The position numbers were made by a program, and so were the translations under genes. Under the pieces are notes generated by a model. The model had not been told where the DNA came from, did not search any database, and worked only from the letters and a program-made list of their open reading frames with translations. Below are positions 9,069 to 17,365 of a stretch of DNA of 64,000 bases, in pieces; position 1 is the first letter of the stretch, and each line of letters opens with the position of its first letter. The stretch spans positions 124,001-188,000 of the forward strand of contig NZ_QZWZ01000010.1 in NCBI RefSeq assembly GCF_003601975.1, read 5' to 3'. The DNA is from Mesorhizobium waimense. Lineage in GTDB: Bacteria; Pseudomonadota; Alphaproteobacteria; Rhizobiales; Rhizobiaceae.

Positions 9069-9659
9069 CTATTGGTTGCAGAAACCGCGAGCGTTGGCTG
9101 TCCACTTGCCGAAGCCGGTGGCGACCATGTTGGCGATGACGCGGCAGACATAGATCTTCTGCGCGGGATCGTTGTCGGGCCCGGCATGGTAGCGGGCCAC
9201 CGCCATCGACCAGGTCAGGTGACGGGCATGGAGACTGGCCAGGAACCGCGCCGCGTAGTCGACGTTCTGGCGCGGGTCGAGCATGTCGCCGGCGCTGCTG
9301 AAATGTGAGGCGTGATAGTGGTGGTTGATCTGCATGCAGCCGAGATCGATCAGCGTCTTGCCTTCGCGGCGGGCAGTCTCGAACGTTGCCAAGGCCTCGG
9401 CCCGGCTCCTGGGGAATACAGCTTTTCCCTCTATGTTCAAGGCGTTAGGCCGGAGGCTGCCCTTGTTGCCGGTTTCGGTCAGTCCGACGGCATAGAGGAT
9501 GCCGGCGGGTACGCCGTAACGGTCGGCGGCGCGCAGGATCTCCGGCTCGCAAGGGTTGCCGGCCGCGTTCGCGGCGCCGGCGGCGACGCTAGATAAACAT
9601 ACCGTCGCCAGTGCGCTCGCGAGCAGGCGAAACAGCACGGCCGATTTCCTGTGCATCAT
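9069..9659 (-). CDS. Periplasmic lytic transglycosylase of the flagellar cluster
   Basis: The 196-residue product starts MMHRKSAVLFRLLASALATV and has a clear signal peptide ending near the AGAANA|AGNPC region. The rest is a lysozyme-like SLT domain: candidate catalytic Glu in the YAVGLTETGN segment, IDLGCMQIN, and VARYHAGPDN. It should cleave peptidoglycan glycan strands, most simply to let the rod or hook pass the wall, since the cluster lacks a FlgJ muramidase. The start at 9659 is chosen because the signal peptide begins there; this overlaps the end of fliK by 71 bp. A longer in-frame opening exists but runs inside fliK. Confidence 0.82.
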   Translation of the reverse strand: MMHRKSAVLFRLLASALATVCLSSVAAGAANAAGNPCEPEILRAADRYGVPAGILYAVGLTETGNKGSLRPNALNIEGKAVFPRSRAEALATFETARREGKTLIDLGCMQINHHYHASHFSSAGDMLDPRQNVDYAARFLASLHARHLTWSMAVARYHAGPDNDPAQKIYVCRVIANMVATGFGKWTANARGFCNQ

Positions 9660-10977
9660 TGGGGTAGTTCCTTCCCGGCTGCTGACCACCGGAACCGGCG
9701 TTGCCGCCGCTCGGGTCGCCGGACTGAAAAGCGGACTGTTCACGCCCCGTCGACATCGGCAGGGAACTGCTTGCATCGGCGCGGGCGACCGTAGGCACTG
9801 CTATCGAAGGTTGCAGGATCGCGACCTTGTCGACGTCAAAGCCGAGCCCGCGCAACGACTTGACGATGGCCGCGCTGTCGGCCGCCAGACGGCGGTATGC
9901 CTCGTGGGTTTCGGGCTTCAATTCGATCGAAAGCTGCTCGCCGGCAAGCCGCAGGCTGGCGGTGACCATGCCAAGCTCGGCCGGGTGAAGCTCGATCTTC
10001 AGAATATGTGTCGGAACGGCAACAGAGCTGGCCGTCTGCGGGCTCGTGGAGGCCGTCGAAAACGCCTGACGCAGGCTGCTGTCGGACGCGATGGCGTCAA
10101 TCAGGACCGATGTCGTCTGGCTCATAGGGCTTTGCGCCGGCGCCGGGAAGCTTTGCTCGGCGACGACATCGATGCGAGCGGCGGACGTAGCCTGTTTTCC
10201 CTGTTCGGAGGGCATTGCCGATCTGATGGCTTCAAGGCTCTTCGACCCAGGCGCGGACCGCTTTGCCGGCGATGCCGGCTCTGTCGCCGTCTGGTCCTTC
10301 GGCAGGATCGTTGTCTCGTCATCTGGACGCGGTGGCCCCTTGAGGACGGAACCGACGACGTCCGGCTGCCGGAGCTGCCCTGGAAGGCTCACACCGTTGG
10401 CGGTGCGTTCGGACTTTGAGACGGAGCCGGCATCGTGCGCATCGGGGCCGGAGCTCGAGCGGGATTTCTTCAAGGAGGAAAGCTGCTGCGCGGACGGTGG
10501 CTGGCTTTCGAGCGTCGGCTCGGTTGTCTCCCCGTCGGTCGTGGCCGCGCTTCCTTCCGTCTTGGCCGCCGCCGAGAATTGCCGGATGTCATGCAGGGCC
10601 ATCAGCAATGGCAGGCGGTCCTGAAGCGGTGCCACATTCGCGCCTTGCACGGCCGGTTCCGCGTCGTCGGCTGTCTTGCCCGTATTGGTGTCGGCATCCT
10701 CCTTCGGGATCCTGCCGGCGGACTGCTTAGGCGTAGCAGCTTTGGCTGACGGTTCGTGGTCGGGCTGCACCTTGCCAAGGTTCACCGACGCACCCTTGAC
10801 CCATCGTGCGCCCTGCACTGCGCGGTCGGTCGGCTGGCCTTCTGGCCTGGCCGGCTTTTCGGTGCCGCGCACCATGTCGTCGAAGCTTGACGTCTCGCTG
10901 CTGCTGTTCGCCGCCGCCTTGGACGGCGCGCGCGTGGAAACAAGTCCCGGAAGGGCTTGGCCGAGGCTGGTGGTCAT
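9589..10977 (-). CDS. fliK: Hook-length control protein FliK (rhizobial MotD)
   Basis: The 462-residue product is Ser/Ala/Pro-rich and low-complexity for about 320 residues and then has a compact FliK C-terminal hook-length domain (HILKIELHPAELGMVTASLR ... LSIELKPETHEAYRRL). Proteins in this position were first named MotD in Sinorhizobium and are functional FliK equivalents that measure hook length and switch export specificity. The ATG overlaps the motC stop (ATGA). The tail is disordered and ends TGDGMFI inside the start of the transglycosylase gene. Confidence 0.85.
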   Translation of the reverse strand: MTTSLGQALPGLVSTRAPSKAAANSSSETSSFDDMVRGTEKPARPEGQPTDRAVQGARWVKGASVNLGKVQPDHEPSAKAATPKQSAGRIPKEDADTNTGKTADDAEPAVQGANVAPLQDRLPLLMALHDIRQFSAAAKTEGSAATTDGETTEPTLESQPPSAQQLSSLKKSRSSSGPDAHDAGSVSKSERTANGVSLPGQLRQPDVVGSVLKGPPRPDDETTILPKDQTATEPASPAKRSAPGSKSLEAIRSAMPSEQGKQATSAARIDVVAEQSFPAPAQSPMSQTTSVLIDAIASDSSLRQAFSTASTSPQTASSVAVPTHILKIELHPAELGMVTASLRLAGEQLSIELKPETHEAYRRLAADSAAIVKSLRGLGFDVDKVAILQPSIAVPTVARADASSSLPMSTGREQSAFQSGDPSGGNAGSGGQQPGRNYPNDAQEIGRAVSPARERTGDGMFI

Positions 10978-12431
10978 TTCGGAGCGGCTCCAAGCATCTG
11001 GTCGATCAGGTCGAGTCGATGGCGCGTGTTGATCATCGCCGCGTCGGTGGGATCGTGCGGATCGAGGCCGGTAGCCGATGCCGATGCCGATGCCGATTGC
11101 GGCGCCGGCGCATCGGTGGACGCGGCCAGTGCAGCGGCAGGTGCGGAGCCCTGCGCCGGCGCCGCCGGGGAGGCAGGAGCCGCTGCCGATGCATCCGGCG
11201 ATACGGCGACCACGGCCGGCGCCTCCGACGGCTTTGCGGCAGGGGCGGATGCTTCCAACGCCGGTTGCTCGGACATCACGCCTTCGACCGGCGGCAGGCC
11301 AGCCTCGTCGGACTTGTCTGCGGCGGCGATCTCGGTCTCGGATCTCGGCACTGCCGCGGCAGGGACGGGTTCTTCGGCGGGGAGAGCGGCGGGCGGCGCG
11401 ACCATTTCGCCGGCAATGGCTTGCGCGGCGTCGAGCAAGTCGCGGTCGCTTTGCGAAAGCCTGCTGCGGTCGATCTTGCCCAGCTTGGCGCGCACGTCGC
11501 CGATCGTGCCCGACGTCACGGTGGACAGGCTGGAGTAGAGCTGGGCGCGCGGATCGTTCTCGTTGTTGTTGCCGTTGCGGCCCTGCTCGGCCCTCGCCGC
11601 GGCAAAGGTGGAGAGATCCGTCAGTCCGTCGATCGCCGCCCGTCGGGCGATACGCAGATAGATCACCTTCTCGCGTTCGGGATCCATCATCGAGGTGATG
11701 TCGGCGAGCTTGTCCTGGCTGATCGCCATGTGCAGCGTGATGATGCCCGAAACGAAAGAGTCCGCGAACTGGCTGGCATAGGGCGAATAGAGATAGCTCG
11801 CGACATACTGGGTGGAAGCAAGCGCGAAGCGCGCCGCGTCGCCTTGCACGGCAGCGATGCCGACGGAGCGGCGAAGTGCGGCTTCCTCGACCAGCGTGCC
11901 GGGGCTGAGCAGGCGGGCGTCGTCGAGCAGAGCGAGTGCCGCGGCCGGCTCGTCGGTGGCGAGCAGCGAGCCCTTGACCAGCGCTACGAAAGCGCCGAGG
12001 TCGCTCGGCAGCGTCATCGGATCGATCGCCTTCAGCGCCTCTATCGCCTTAGCCGGCCGGCCGTTCAGATAGTCGATGATGCCCTTGGCGATGGCGTGGC
12101 TTTGCGGATCCGCCTCGGCGCGCGAAGTCGCCGCCTCGACCGTGACCGGGTTGCCGCCGCTCATGCCGTAGACGAGCAAGGCGCGGAAATTCTTCGGCTC
12201 CTTGAAATCCTCGGCATCCGCCGCGCGCAGGCGCGTGTCGACCATTTCCAGCAGCTTGGCCTGCATCGGCAGCGCCGCATGGTCGCCGGCGGCAATGCGA
12301 TCCTGCATGAGCTGCAGCGAGCGCACCAGTTGATAGGGCTGCAAGGCCTCCTCGGCAAACCCCGTCGAGGGCGGCCCGGCGGTCAGCAGCAGCAGGCCGA
12401 TGGCGCGGCCGATGACGGTCGCACCTCTCAT
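10974..12431 (-). CDS. motC: Periplasmic motility protein MotC
   Basis: MotC is a rhizobial periplasmic protein that binds MotB and is needed for motor rotation. The 485-residue product has an N-terminal signal peptide (MRGATVIGRAIGLLLLTAGP ... GFAEE), a helical repeat-like body to about residue 350, then an Ala/Pro/Ser-rich linker containing an ASASASAS run, and a short C-terminal helix (MINTRHRLDLIDQML). The start at 12431 is chosen because its ATG overlaps the motB stop by four bases and a signal peptide follows at once. Its chaperone MotE is encoded at 20418-21005. Confidence 0.9.
   Translation of the reverse strand: MRGATVIGRAIGLLLLTAGPPSTGFAEEALQPYQLVRSLQLMQDRIAAGDHAALPMQAKLLEMVDTRLRAADAEDFKEPKNFRALLVYGMSGGNPVTVEAATSRAEADPQSHAIAKGIIDYLNGRPAKAIEALKAIDPMTLPSDLGAFVALVKGSLLATDEPAAALALLDDARLLSPGTLVEEAALRRSVGIAAVQGDAARFALASTQYVASYLYSPYASQFADSFVSGIITLHMAISQDKLADITSMMDPEREKVIYLRIARRAAIDGLTDLSTFAAARAEQGRNGNNNENDPRAQLYSSLSTVTSGTIGDVRAKLGKIDRSRLSQSDRDLLDAAQAIAGEMVAPPAALPAEEPVPAAAVPRSETEIAAADKSDEAGLPPVEGVMSEQPALEASAPAAKPSEAPAVVAVSPDASAAAPASPAAPAQGSAPAAALAASTDAPAPQSASASASATGLDPHDPTDAAMINTRHRLDLIDQMLGAAPK
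11074..11097. repeat. Hexanucleotide repeat (GCCGAT x4) in motC
   Basis: Four exact tandem copies of gccgat on the plus strand lie inside motC and encode the alternating Ala-Ser run of its C-terminal linker. The repeat is in frame (6 bp = 2 codons), so copy-number change would lengthen or shorten the linker without a frameshift. Confidence 0.9.
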
Positions 12432-13807
12432 CCGCCACTCGTCATCAGGATCTCGATGCGGCGGTTCGCGGCCGACATCGGATCGGCCGGATCCTTCGGC
12501 TGACGGTCGGCAAAGCCGGCGACCTCGGTGATGCGGCGCTCGTCGACGCCGCCGCGCACCAGCATGTAATAGGCAGAGTGGGCTCGCGCCGTGGACAGCC
12601 GCCAATTGTCGTAGGTTTCGCTGCGGAACGGCCGCGCATCGGTATGGCCGTTGATGCTGATCGTGCCCTTCTGGCCGTTGACGATGCGGCCGATCTTCTC
12701 CATCGCCAGCACCAGTTCGCGCCTCGGCATGGCCGAGCCGATCTCGAACATGCCGAAATCGAGTTGGTCGGTGATGGAGATCACGACACCCTTGTCGGTT
12801 GCCTCGACCGAGACACCGTCATGCAGCTTGTCGCCCGGCTTGAAGGCCTCGGCCAGCTGTTGCTTGACCTCGGCCGCGGCCTTGACGGTAGCGGCGCTCG
12901 GCGCCTTTTCGCCGGCATCGGTCTTTGCGGTCTCCTCGACCTTAGCGGTTTCGACTTTTGCCGCGTTTTCGCTCTTTGACGCCGGCTCGGCCTTCGCGGT
13001 GATTTCCGGTTTTGCCGCTTCGGTCTTTGCGGACGGCGCCAGTTTCGGTCCCGTCTTGTCCGGCGCGGATCTTGCCAATGGCTCTAGAGGTGCTGCCGTC
13101 ACGGGCGGCGCCGGCGGCACGGCCTTGACCTTCGGCACCCGACTTTGTGCGACCTTGTCGCCGGCCTTCACCGGATCGCCTTCGATCCTGGTGCGTTCGG
13201 CACTTGCCTCGGCGCCCGGCGCGGCCACCTGCTGCGACCAGAAGTCCGGCGCGAACGGATCGCGGTAGGATACGCCGCCGGAGGCACCGGTTGCCGGGCC
13301 GGCATTCTGCACCCCGCCATCGCCCTTCTCGCTGACGTTCTGCATCACGCCGGTGTCGGCGGCGATCTCCGACAGGACCGCGTAGGGGTCAGCAAACATC
13401 TGTTCGTCGGAGCGGTCCGACTTGTGCGAAGATTCCTTGGTCTGCCTTTGGTCCGAAGATCCGGCGGCGCCTTGGCCATCCTCGCCGGCCTTGCTGACCC
13501 CGTCCTGCGGGTTGTCGGCCGTCAGCCCGACCTTGCTCGGGCCATCGCCGACATCTTCCAGTCCCTTGCGGCTGGAATTGCGGTCGATCAGCTCGACCGG
13601 ATTGAAGTAGCTGGCGACGGCCGCCTTGGTCTGCTCGTTGGCGGCGTTGATCAGCCACATGACGAGGAAGAAGCACATCATGGCGGTCATGAAATCGGCA
13701 AACGCGATCTTCCAGACGCCGCCATGATGGCCGTCGTCGTGGTCGTCATGATTGCGCTTGACGATGATGATCTCGTGCCTGGCTTCGCCGGCGTCGACAG
13801 CGCTCAT
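12428..13807 (-). CDS. motB: Flagellar stator protein MotB
   Basis: MotB anchors the stator to peptidoglycan. The 459-residue product has a His/Asp-rich cytoplasmic N-terminus (HDDHDDGHHGG), one membrane helix (about 32-56) containing the proton-path aspartate Asp38 in FADFMTAMMCFF, and a C-terminal OmpA-like peptidoglycan-binding domain (SINGHTDARPF ... WRLSTARAHSAYYML). Between them is an unusually long linker of about 220 residues, part of it a Lys/Ala/Glu repeat. The ATG overlaps the stop of the upstream fliH-like gene (ATGA). Confidence 0.93.
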   Translation of the reverse strand: MSAVDAGEARHEIIIVKRNHDDHDDGHHGGVWKIAFADFMTAMMCFFLVMWLINAANEQTKAAVASYFNPVELIDRNSSRKGLEDVGDGPSKVGLTADNPQDGVSKAGEDGQGAAGSSDQRQTKESSHKSDRSDEQMFADPYAVLSEIAADTGVMQNVSEKGDGGVQNAGPATGASGGVSYRDPFAPDFWSQQVAAPGAEASAERTRIEGDPVKAGDKVAQSRVPKVKAVPPAPPVTAAPLEPLARSAPDKTGPKLAPSAKTEAAKPEITAKAEPASKSENAAKVETAKVEETAKTDAGEKAPSAATVKAAAEVKQQLAEAFKPGDKLHDGVSVEATDKGVVISITDQLDFGMFEIGSAMPRRELVLAMEKIGRIVNGQKGTISINGHTDARPFRSETYDNWRLSTARAHSAYYMLVRGGVDERRITEVAGFADRQPKDPADPMSAANRRIEILMTSGG

Positions 13808-14430
13808 GACAGGATCTCGGACAGGGAAGCCGACCATTCGGCGATGCGCGTCTCGAAGACCGTTTCATCGATGCCAATTGTCAGGTCGAAACCTGAACTC
13901 TCGACAAAGTCGAGTTGCGCGGCACGCGGGCCGAGAGAGGTCTTCAGCGTTTCGAACAGCGAAAGCGGGCCGCGCACGGCGATGCGCACTGCCTCGGAGT
14001 CGGCGATGGCCTCGCCGATGGTGCGGGCAAGAGCCTCGATCGAGCGCTTCTGCAGCTCGTCGGTGACGATGCCGCTGACGATGCGGCCGACCGTGGCGCC
14101 GACAAGGCCGGTCACGCGTACCTCCATCGCCTCGATGCGAGCGGCGACGGCGGTGCCGAGATCGCCGCCGAAGCTGTCGAGAAAGGCTTTCGCTTCCTCG
14201 ATATTGGCCTGGCGCTCGGCGTCGAGCACGGCCTGGTGGTCGACGGCAAGACGCGCTTCCAATGCTGCCTCAGCCTCGGCGACGGCTTCGGCGATCAGCG
14301 TGCCGATATCGGCCTGCGGCGCGGGCGCTTCCGGCTTGCGCTCGGCTTCGCTCGCGGCCTGAGGCTGAGCGCCGCGCTGGGCACGCGTGCCGAAATCCGG
14401 CAGAAGGTCGAAGAGGGCGGCTGAGGCCAT
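13804..14430 (-). CDS. fliH: FliH-like export ATPase regulator
   Basis: This 208-residue protein is Ala/Glu-rich and predicted largely helical (for example AEAVAEAEAALEARLAVDHQ), followed by a globular C-terminal half ending IDETVFETRIAEWSASLSEILS. Size, composition and its place directly after fliF suggest FliH, which holds the FliI ATPase at the export gate. Sequence similarity to classical FliH is weak by eye, so the name rests largely on context. It is separated from fliF by 3 bases and overlaps motB by 4. Confidence 0.65.
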   Translation of the reverse strand: MASAALFDLLPDFGTRAQRGAQPQAASEAERKPEAPAPQADIGTLIAEAVAEAEAALEARLAVDHQAVLDAERQANIEEAKAFLDSFGGDLGTAVAARIEAMEVRVTGLVGATVGRIVSGIVTDELQKRSIEALARTIGEAIADSEAVRIAVRGPLSLFETLKTSLGPRAAQLDFVESSGFDLTIGIDETVFETRIAEWSASLSEILS

Positions 14431-14433
14431 GGT

Positions 14434-16080
14434 CTATCCCGCGACTTCCTGGGCGGCCCATTTGCGCAGGATATGCGCGGTGCGCTCCTCATTGAGGTCG
14501 ACCATGCGGGCAAGGCGGTCTTGCGGCGCGGGCCTGATCTTCTGGCGAAGGTCGTCAAGCGGAGTGGAGCCGGGGCGGGTGCCCGGCAGGGCGACCGGAG
14601 CGGCCGCCGTTTCGAGAGCGGCGGGCTCGGGCGTCGGCAGCGAACGCTGCACGTCCTCGAAGCTCGGACCGGCGAGGGCTGGCGTTGCCTTTGCCGTCAG
14701 CGCAGCTGCCATCGGCCTCAGACCGAAGAAAGCCACCAGGAACACCACGACGATGAAGGCGCCGGCGTTGATGAGGGTGCCGGCATGCGTTCCGATCGAT
14801 GCCAGCATGCCAGGCTGTTCGATCGGCTCGCCGTCCAGCCCGTCGATGAACTCGACGGCCGAGACGTCGATAACGTCGCCGCGCTTGTCGTCGAAGCCGG
14901 TGGCCGACGCCACCATCTTCTGGATGTCGGCAACGCGTTTGGCTATCTGCTCGGGCGTTGCGTCCTTGCCGAGGATGGTCGCCAGCCGCTGCTGATTGAC
15001 GACGACGGCGATCGACATCTTGGTGACCGAATAGCCGTTGGAGACGGTGGCGATCTTCTTTGAATTGATTTCGTAGTTGGTGATCTCCTCCTTGCGGTCG
15101 TTCTGGGAGGAGGATTGCGGGCCCTCGGTGCTGGTGGTCTGGGTCTCCGGCAGATTCTGCTCGACGCTGGTCGGGGCCGAGGCCTGCTTCTGGTTGTTGT
15201 TCTCATTGGCCCGCACCGACTGCACGGAACGTTCGACGCGCGACTCCGGATCGAAGATCGTCTCTTCGGTCTGGCGGGTGTCGGTGTTGACGTCGGCCTT
15301 GACGCTGGCACGGAAATTGTCGGGACCGAGATAGGGGGTCAGCGCGCGGCGGATGTTGTCGCCGATCTGCGCCTCTACCGTCTGCTCGACGCCCAGCGTG
15401 CGGGCGGCGCTGGTGTTGGACGGGTCGTCGCCGGCGGCCAGAAGGTTGCCGTTGGAATCGAGCACCGTCACCTTGTCGGCTGAGAGGCCGGGAACGGCGG
15501 CGGCGACGAGATGGCGGATCGACATGGCGCTCTTTTGGGCGTCGATGCCGGAATAGCGAATGACCACCGAGGCGGAGGGCTGCTGTTCGTCGCGGCGGAA
15601 ATTGGCGCGCTCTGACATGACGATGTGGACGCGCGCCGCCTTGATGCCGGCAATCGACTGGATGGTGCGCGCGATCTCGCCTTCCAGCGCCCGCACCCGG
15701 GTGATCTGCTGCATGAAGGATGTCAGGCCGAGCGAGCCGACATTGTCGAACAGCTCGTAACCGGCATTGGCGCTGGTCGGCAGACCCTTCTCGGCAAGCA
15801 GCATGCGCGCCTGCGCGGTGGTGCCGGCCGGCACCAGCACGGTGGTGCCGTCGGGGCCGACGTCGAAGCCGATGCCGGCTTCGCCCAGCACCAGGCCGAT
15901 CTGGTTCACGTCGGAGCGTTCAAGCCCGACATAGAGCGTCTCGTAGGCCGGGCGGTTGAGATAGACCGAGGCGACACCGATGACGGCCATGACAAGCGCG
16001 GCGATGCCGCCCAGCATGGCGAGGCGCCTGACGCCAAATCCCTGGAGATTCGAGATGATGCTCTGGATCTGTTCCGGCAC
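14434..16080 (-). CDS. fliF: Flagellar MS-ring protein FliF
   Basis: FliF builds the membrane-embedded MS ring. The 548-residue product has two membrane helices (about 20-42 and 440-462) flanking a large periplasmic region with YscJ/FliF-type ring motifs (AYETLYVGLERSDVNQI; LLAEKGLPTSANAGYELFD). The C-terminus carries the FliG-binding tail with VDLNEERTAHILRKW. It starts with GTG at 16080, with GGGAG ten bases upstream. In Sinorhizobium fliF precedes visN; here it heads the fliH-motB-motC-fliK run, downstream of the flagellin genes. Confidence 0.94.
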   Translation of the reverse strand: MPEQIQSIISNLQGFGVRRLAMLGGIAALVMAVIGVASVYLNRPAYETLYVGLERSDVNQIGLVLGEAGIGFDVGPDGTTVLVPAGTTAQARMLLAEKGLPTSANAGYELFDNVGSLGLTSFMQQITRVRALEGEIARTIQSIAGIKAARVHIVMSERANFRRDEQQPSASVVIRYSGIDAQKSAMSIRHLVAAAVPGLSADKVTVLDSNGNLLAAGDDPSNTSAARTLGVEQTVEAQIGDNIRRALTPYLGPDNFRASVKADVNTDTRQTEETIFDPESRVERSVQSVRANENNNQKQASAPTSVEQNLPETQTTSTEGPQSSSQNDRKEEITNYEINSKKIATVSNGYSVTKMSIAVVVNQQRLATILGKDATPEQIAKRVADIQKMVASATGFDDKRGDVIDVSAVEFIDGLDGEPIEQPGMLASIGTHAGTLINAGAFIVVVFLVAFFGLRPMAAALTAKATPALAGPSFEDVQRSLPTPEPAALETAAAPVALPGTRPGSTPLDDLRQKIRPAPQDRLARMVDLNEERTAHILRKWAAQEVAG

Positions 16081-16159
16081 GATTCAACGGCTCCCAGTAA
16101 GACTGTCCGTGGGAACACTAGACCGCGAAGCTTGTGCGAGGATGATAGGCGGAAACGAA

Positions 16160-16184
16160 AAGGCCGCGCCCCAGGCGCGGCCTT
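16160..16184 (-). terminator. Rho-independent terminator after flagellin gene 1
   Basis: An 11-bp perfect stem (16160-16170 with 16174-16184) around a 3-base loop, followed on the minus strand by TTCGTTT. It lies 50 bp after the flagellin stop and 80 bp before fliF, so fliF needs its own promoter or read-through. Confidence 0.88.
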
Positions 16185-16233
16185 CAATCCGAAGAAAAAG
16201 CTTGTCAATCCGAATGGAAAAACTTGCTTGGGC

Positions 16234-17118
16234 CTAGCTCTTGAACAGCGACAGGATGGACTGCGAGTTGCCGTTGGCGATGGACAGCGCCTGGATGCCG
16301 AGCTGCTGCTGGACCTGGAGGGCCTGCAGGCGGGTCGATTCCTTGTTCATGTCGGCATCGACCAGTGCGCCGACGCCCTTGTCGATCGAGTCGCTGAGGT
16401 TTGACAGGAAGCTCTTCTGGGTGTCGATGCGCGACTTGGCGGCGCCGAGATAGGCAGCACCGGTCGACAGTCTGGCAAGCGCGGTTTCAACGTTACCGAG
16501 TGCGGTGTCGATGGCGGCGTCGGCGACCGCGGCGGCGCTCGGATCGAAGAAGGTCGTGGCCAGCAGGCCGCCGACGATGCCGCCCGTGCCGGCGACGTCG
16601 AGGACCTGGGTGTCGGCAGCCGTGACATCGATCGTGTCGATGGTGACGGTCGCGCCGGATCGGTTGTAGGAAGCAACGATCTTCAGGTCCGATGTGGCGG
16701 CGCCGTCATTCTGCAGCAGGTTCGAGCCGGCATAGCTGGCATTGGTGACCGACGACTTGATCTGGTCCTGGATAGCCTTGATTTCCGTCGCGATCTTCTG
16801 CTGGTTGTCCTGGCTGGCGCCACGGGCGGTGACGAGCTTGGCCTTGATCAGGTCGACCTGGTCCTTGATGTCGGTGATGGCGGTGTAGGCGGTGTCGACC
16901 TTGCCGGCGCCGAGGCCGAGCGAGTCCTGAACGGCCGAAAGCGCCTTGTTGTCGGATTTCATCGAGGTGGCGATCGACCAGTAGGCGGCGTTGTCGCTGG
17001 CGGTGGCGACGCGGTAGCCGGTCGAAATGCGGGCCTGCGTCGTTTCAAGCTGCTTGTTGGTGGCGTTGAGACTCTGAAGCGCGGTCAGCGCCGCGGCGTT
17101 GGTCATGATGCTTGCCAA
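16234..17118 (-). CDS. fla: Flagellin 1 (TTG start)
   Basis: A 294-residue filament subunit with the conserved D0/D1 helices at both ends (N-terminal ALTALQSLNATNKQLETTQA; C-terminal LQVQQQLGIQALSIANGNSQ then SILSLFKS) and a small central domain, typical of rhizobial flagellins. By eye it differs from the neighbouring flagellin at 21 of 294 positions. Alignment with flagellin 2 puts the start at TTG (17118), supported by AGAGG 6 bases upstream; the next ATG (17106) has no such site. Its leader contains a 7-bp hairpin, and the promoter region shares an 18-19-base block with that of flagellin 2. Confidence 0.95.
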   Translation of the reverse strand: MASIMTNAAALTALQSLNATNKQLETTQARISTGYRVATASDNAAYWSIATSMKSDNKALSAVQDSLGLGAGKVDTAYTAITDIKDQVDLIKAKLVTARGASQDNQQKIATEIKAIQDQIKSSVTNASYAGSNLLQNDGAATSDLKIVASYNRSGATVTIDTIDVTAADTQVLDVAGTGGIVGGLLATTFFDPSAAAVADAAIDTALGNVETALARLSTGAAYLGAAKSRIDTQKSFLSNLSDSIDKGVGALVDADMNKESTRLQALQVQQQLGIQALSIANGNSQSILSLFKS

Positions 17119-17139
17119 GATACACCTCTTCTCAAAGCA

Positions 17140-17158
17140 GGCATGCCTCGCGCATGCC
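17140..17158 (-). promoter_or_regulatory. Leader hairpin of flagellin gene 1
   Basis: GGCATGC (17140-17146) pairs with GCATGCC (17152-17158) around a 5-base loop. It lies 21 bp upstream of the TTG start and immediately before the ribosome binding site, where it could affect mRNA stability or translation. A role as an FlbT-responsive element is inference. Confidence 0.5.
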
Positions 17159-17215
17159 GGTCAACCTGTTCGGCGAAAGCGTCATGCCTGTCGACCAACT
17201 GGTGGTCTGCCCGTC

Positions 17216-17233
17216 CTAAGCGAATGGTTAACC
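17216..17233 (-). promoter_or_regulatory. Shared flagellin promoter element, copy 1
   Basis: On the minus strand it reads GGTTAACCATTCGCTTAG, closely matching GGTTAACCGTCCGATTTAG upstream of flagellin gene 2. The first part lies within a perfect 12-bp palindrome ATGGTTAACCAT (17224-17235). It lies about 100-115 bp from the start codon, a position suited to an activator site; which regulator binds is unknown. Confidence 0.5.
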
Positions 17234-17310
17234 ATGAGTATCGCGATATCGTTAATGGCGCGTTAAAACCATGCTTTGACAACGAAAAACGGCAGCATCT
17301 TCACAACGAA

Positions 17311-17339
17311 ATCGGGCCGCGCTGATGGCGCGGCCCGAT
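17311..17339 (-). terminator. Rho-independent terminator after flagellin gene 2
   Basis: A 12-bp perfect stem (17311-17322 with 17328-17339) with a 5-base loop, followed on the minus strand by TTCGTTG. It lies 27 bp downstream of the flagellin 2 stop, so the two flagellin genes are separate transcription units. Confidence 0.87.
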
Positions 17340-17365
17340 GCAGATAACTGAAGTCTGGTAAGCGA

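Noticed and set aside
12432-12605. 58-codon N-terminal extension of motC
   Set aside because: It lies within motB and has no conserved features. The ATG at 12431 is followed by a signal peptide and overlaps the motB stop.
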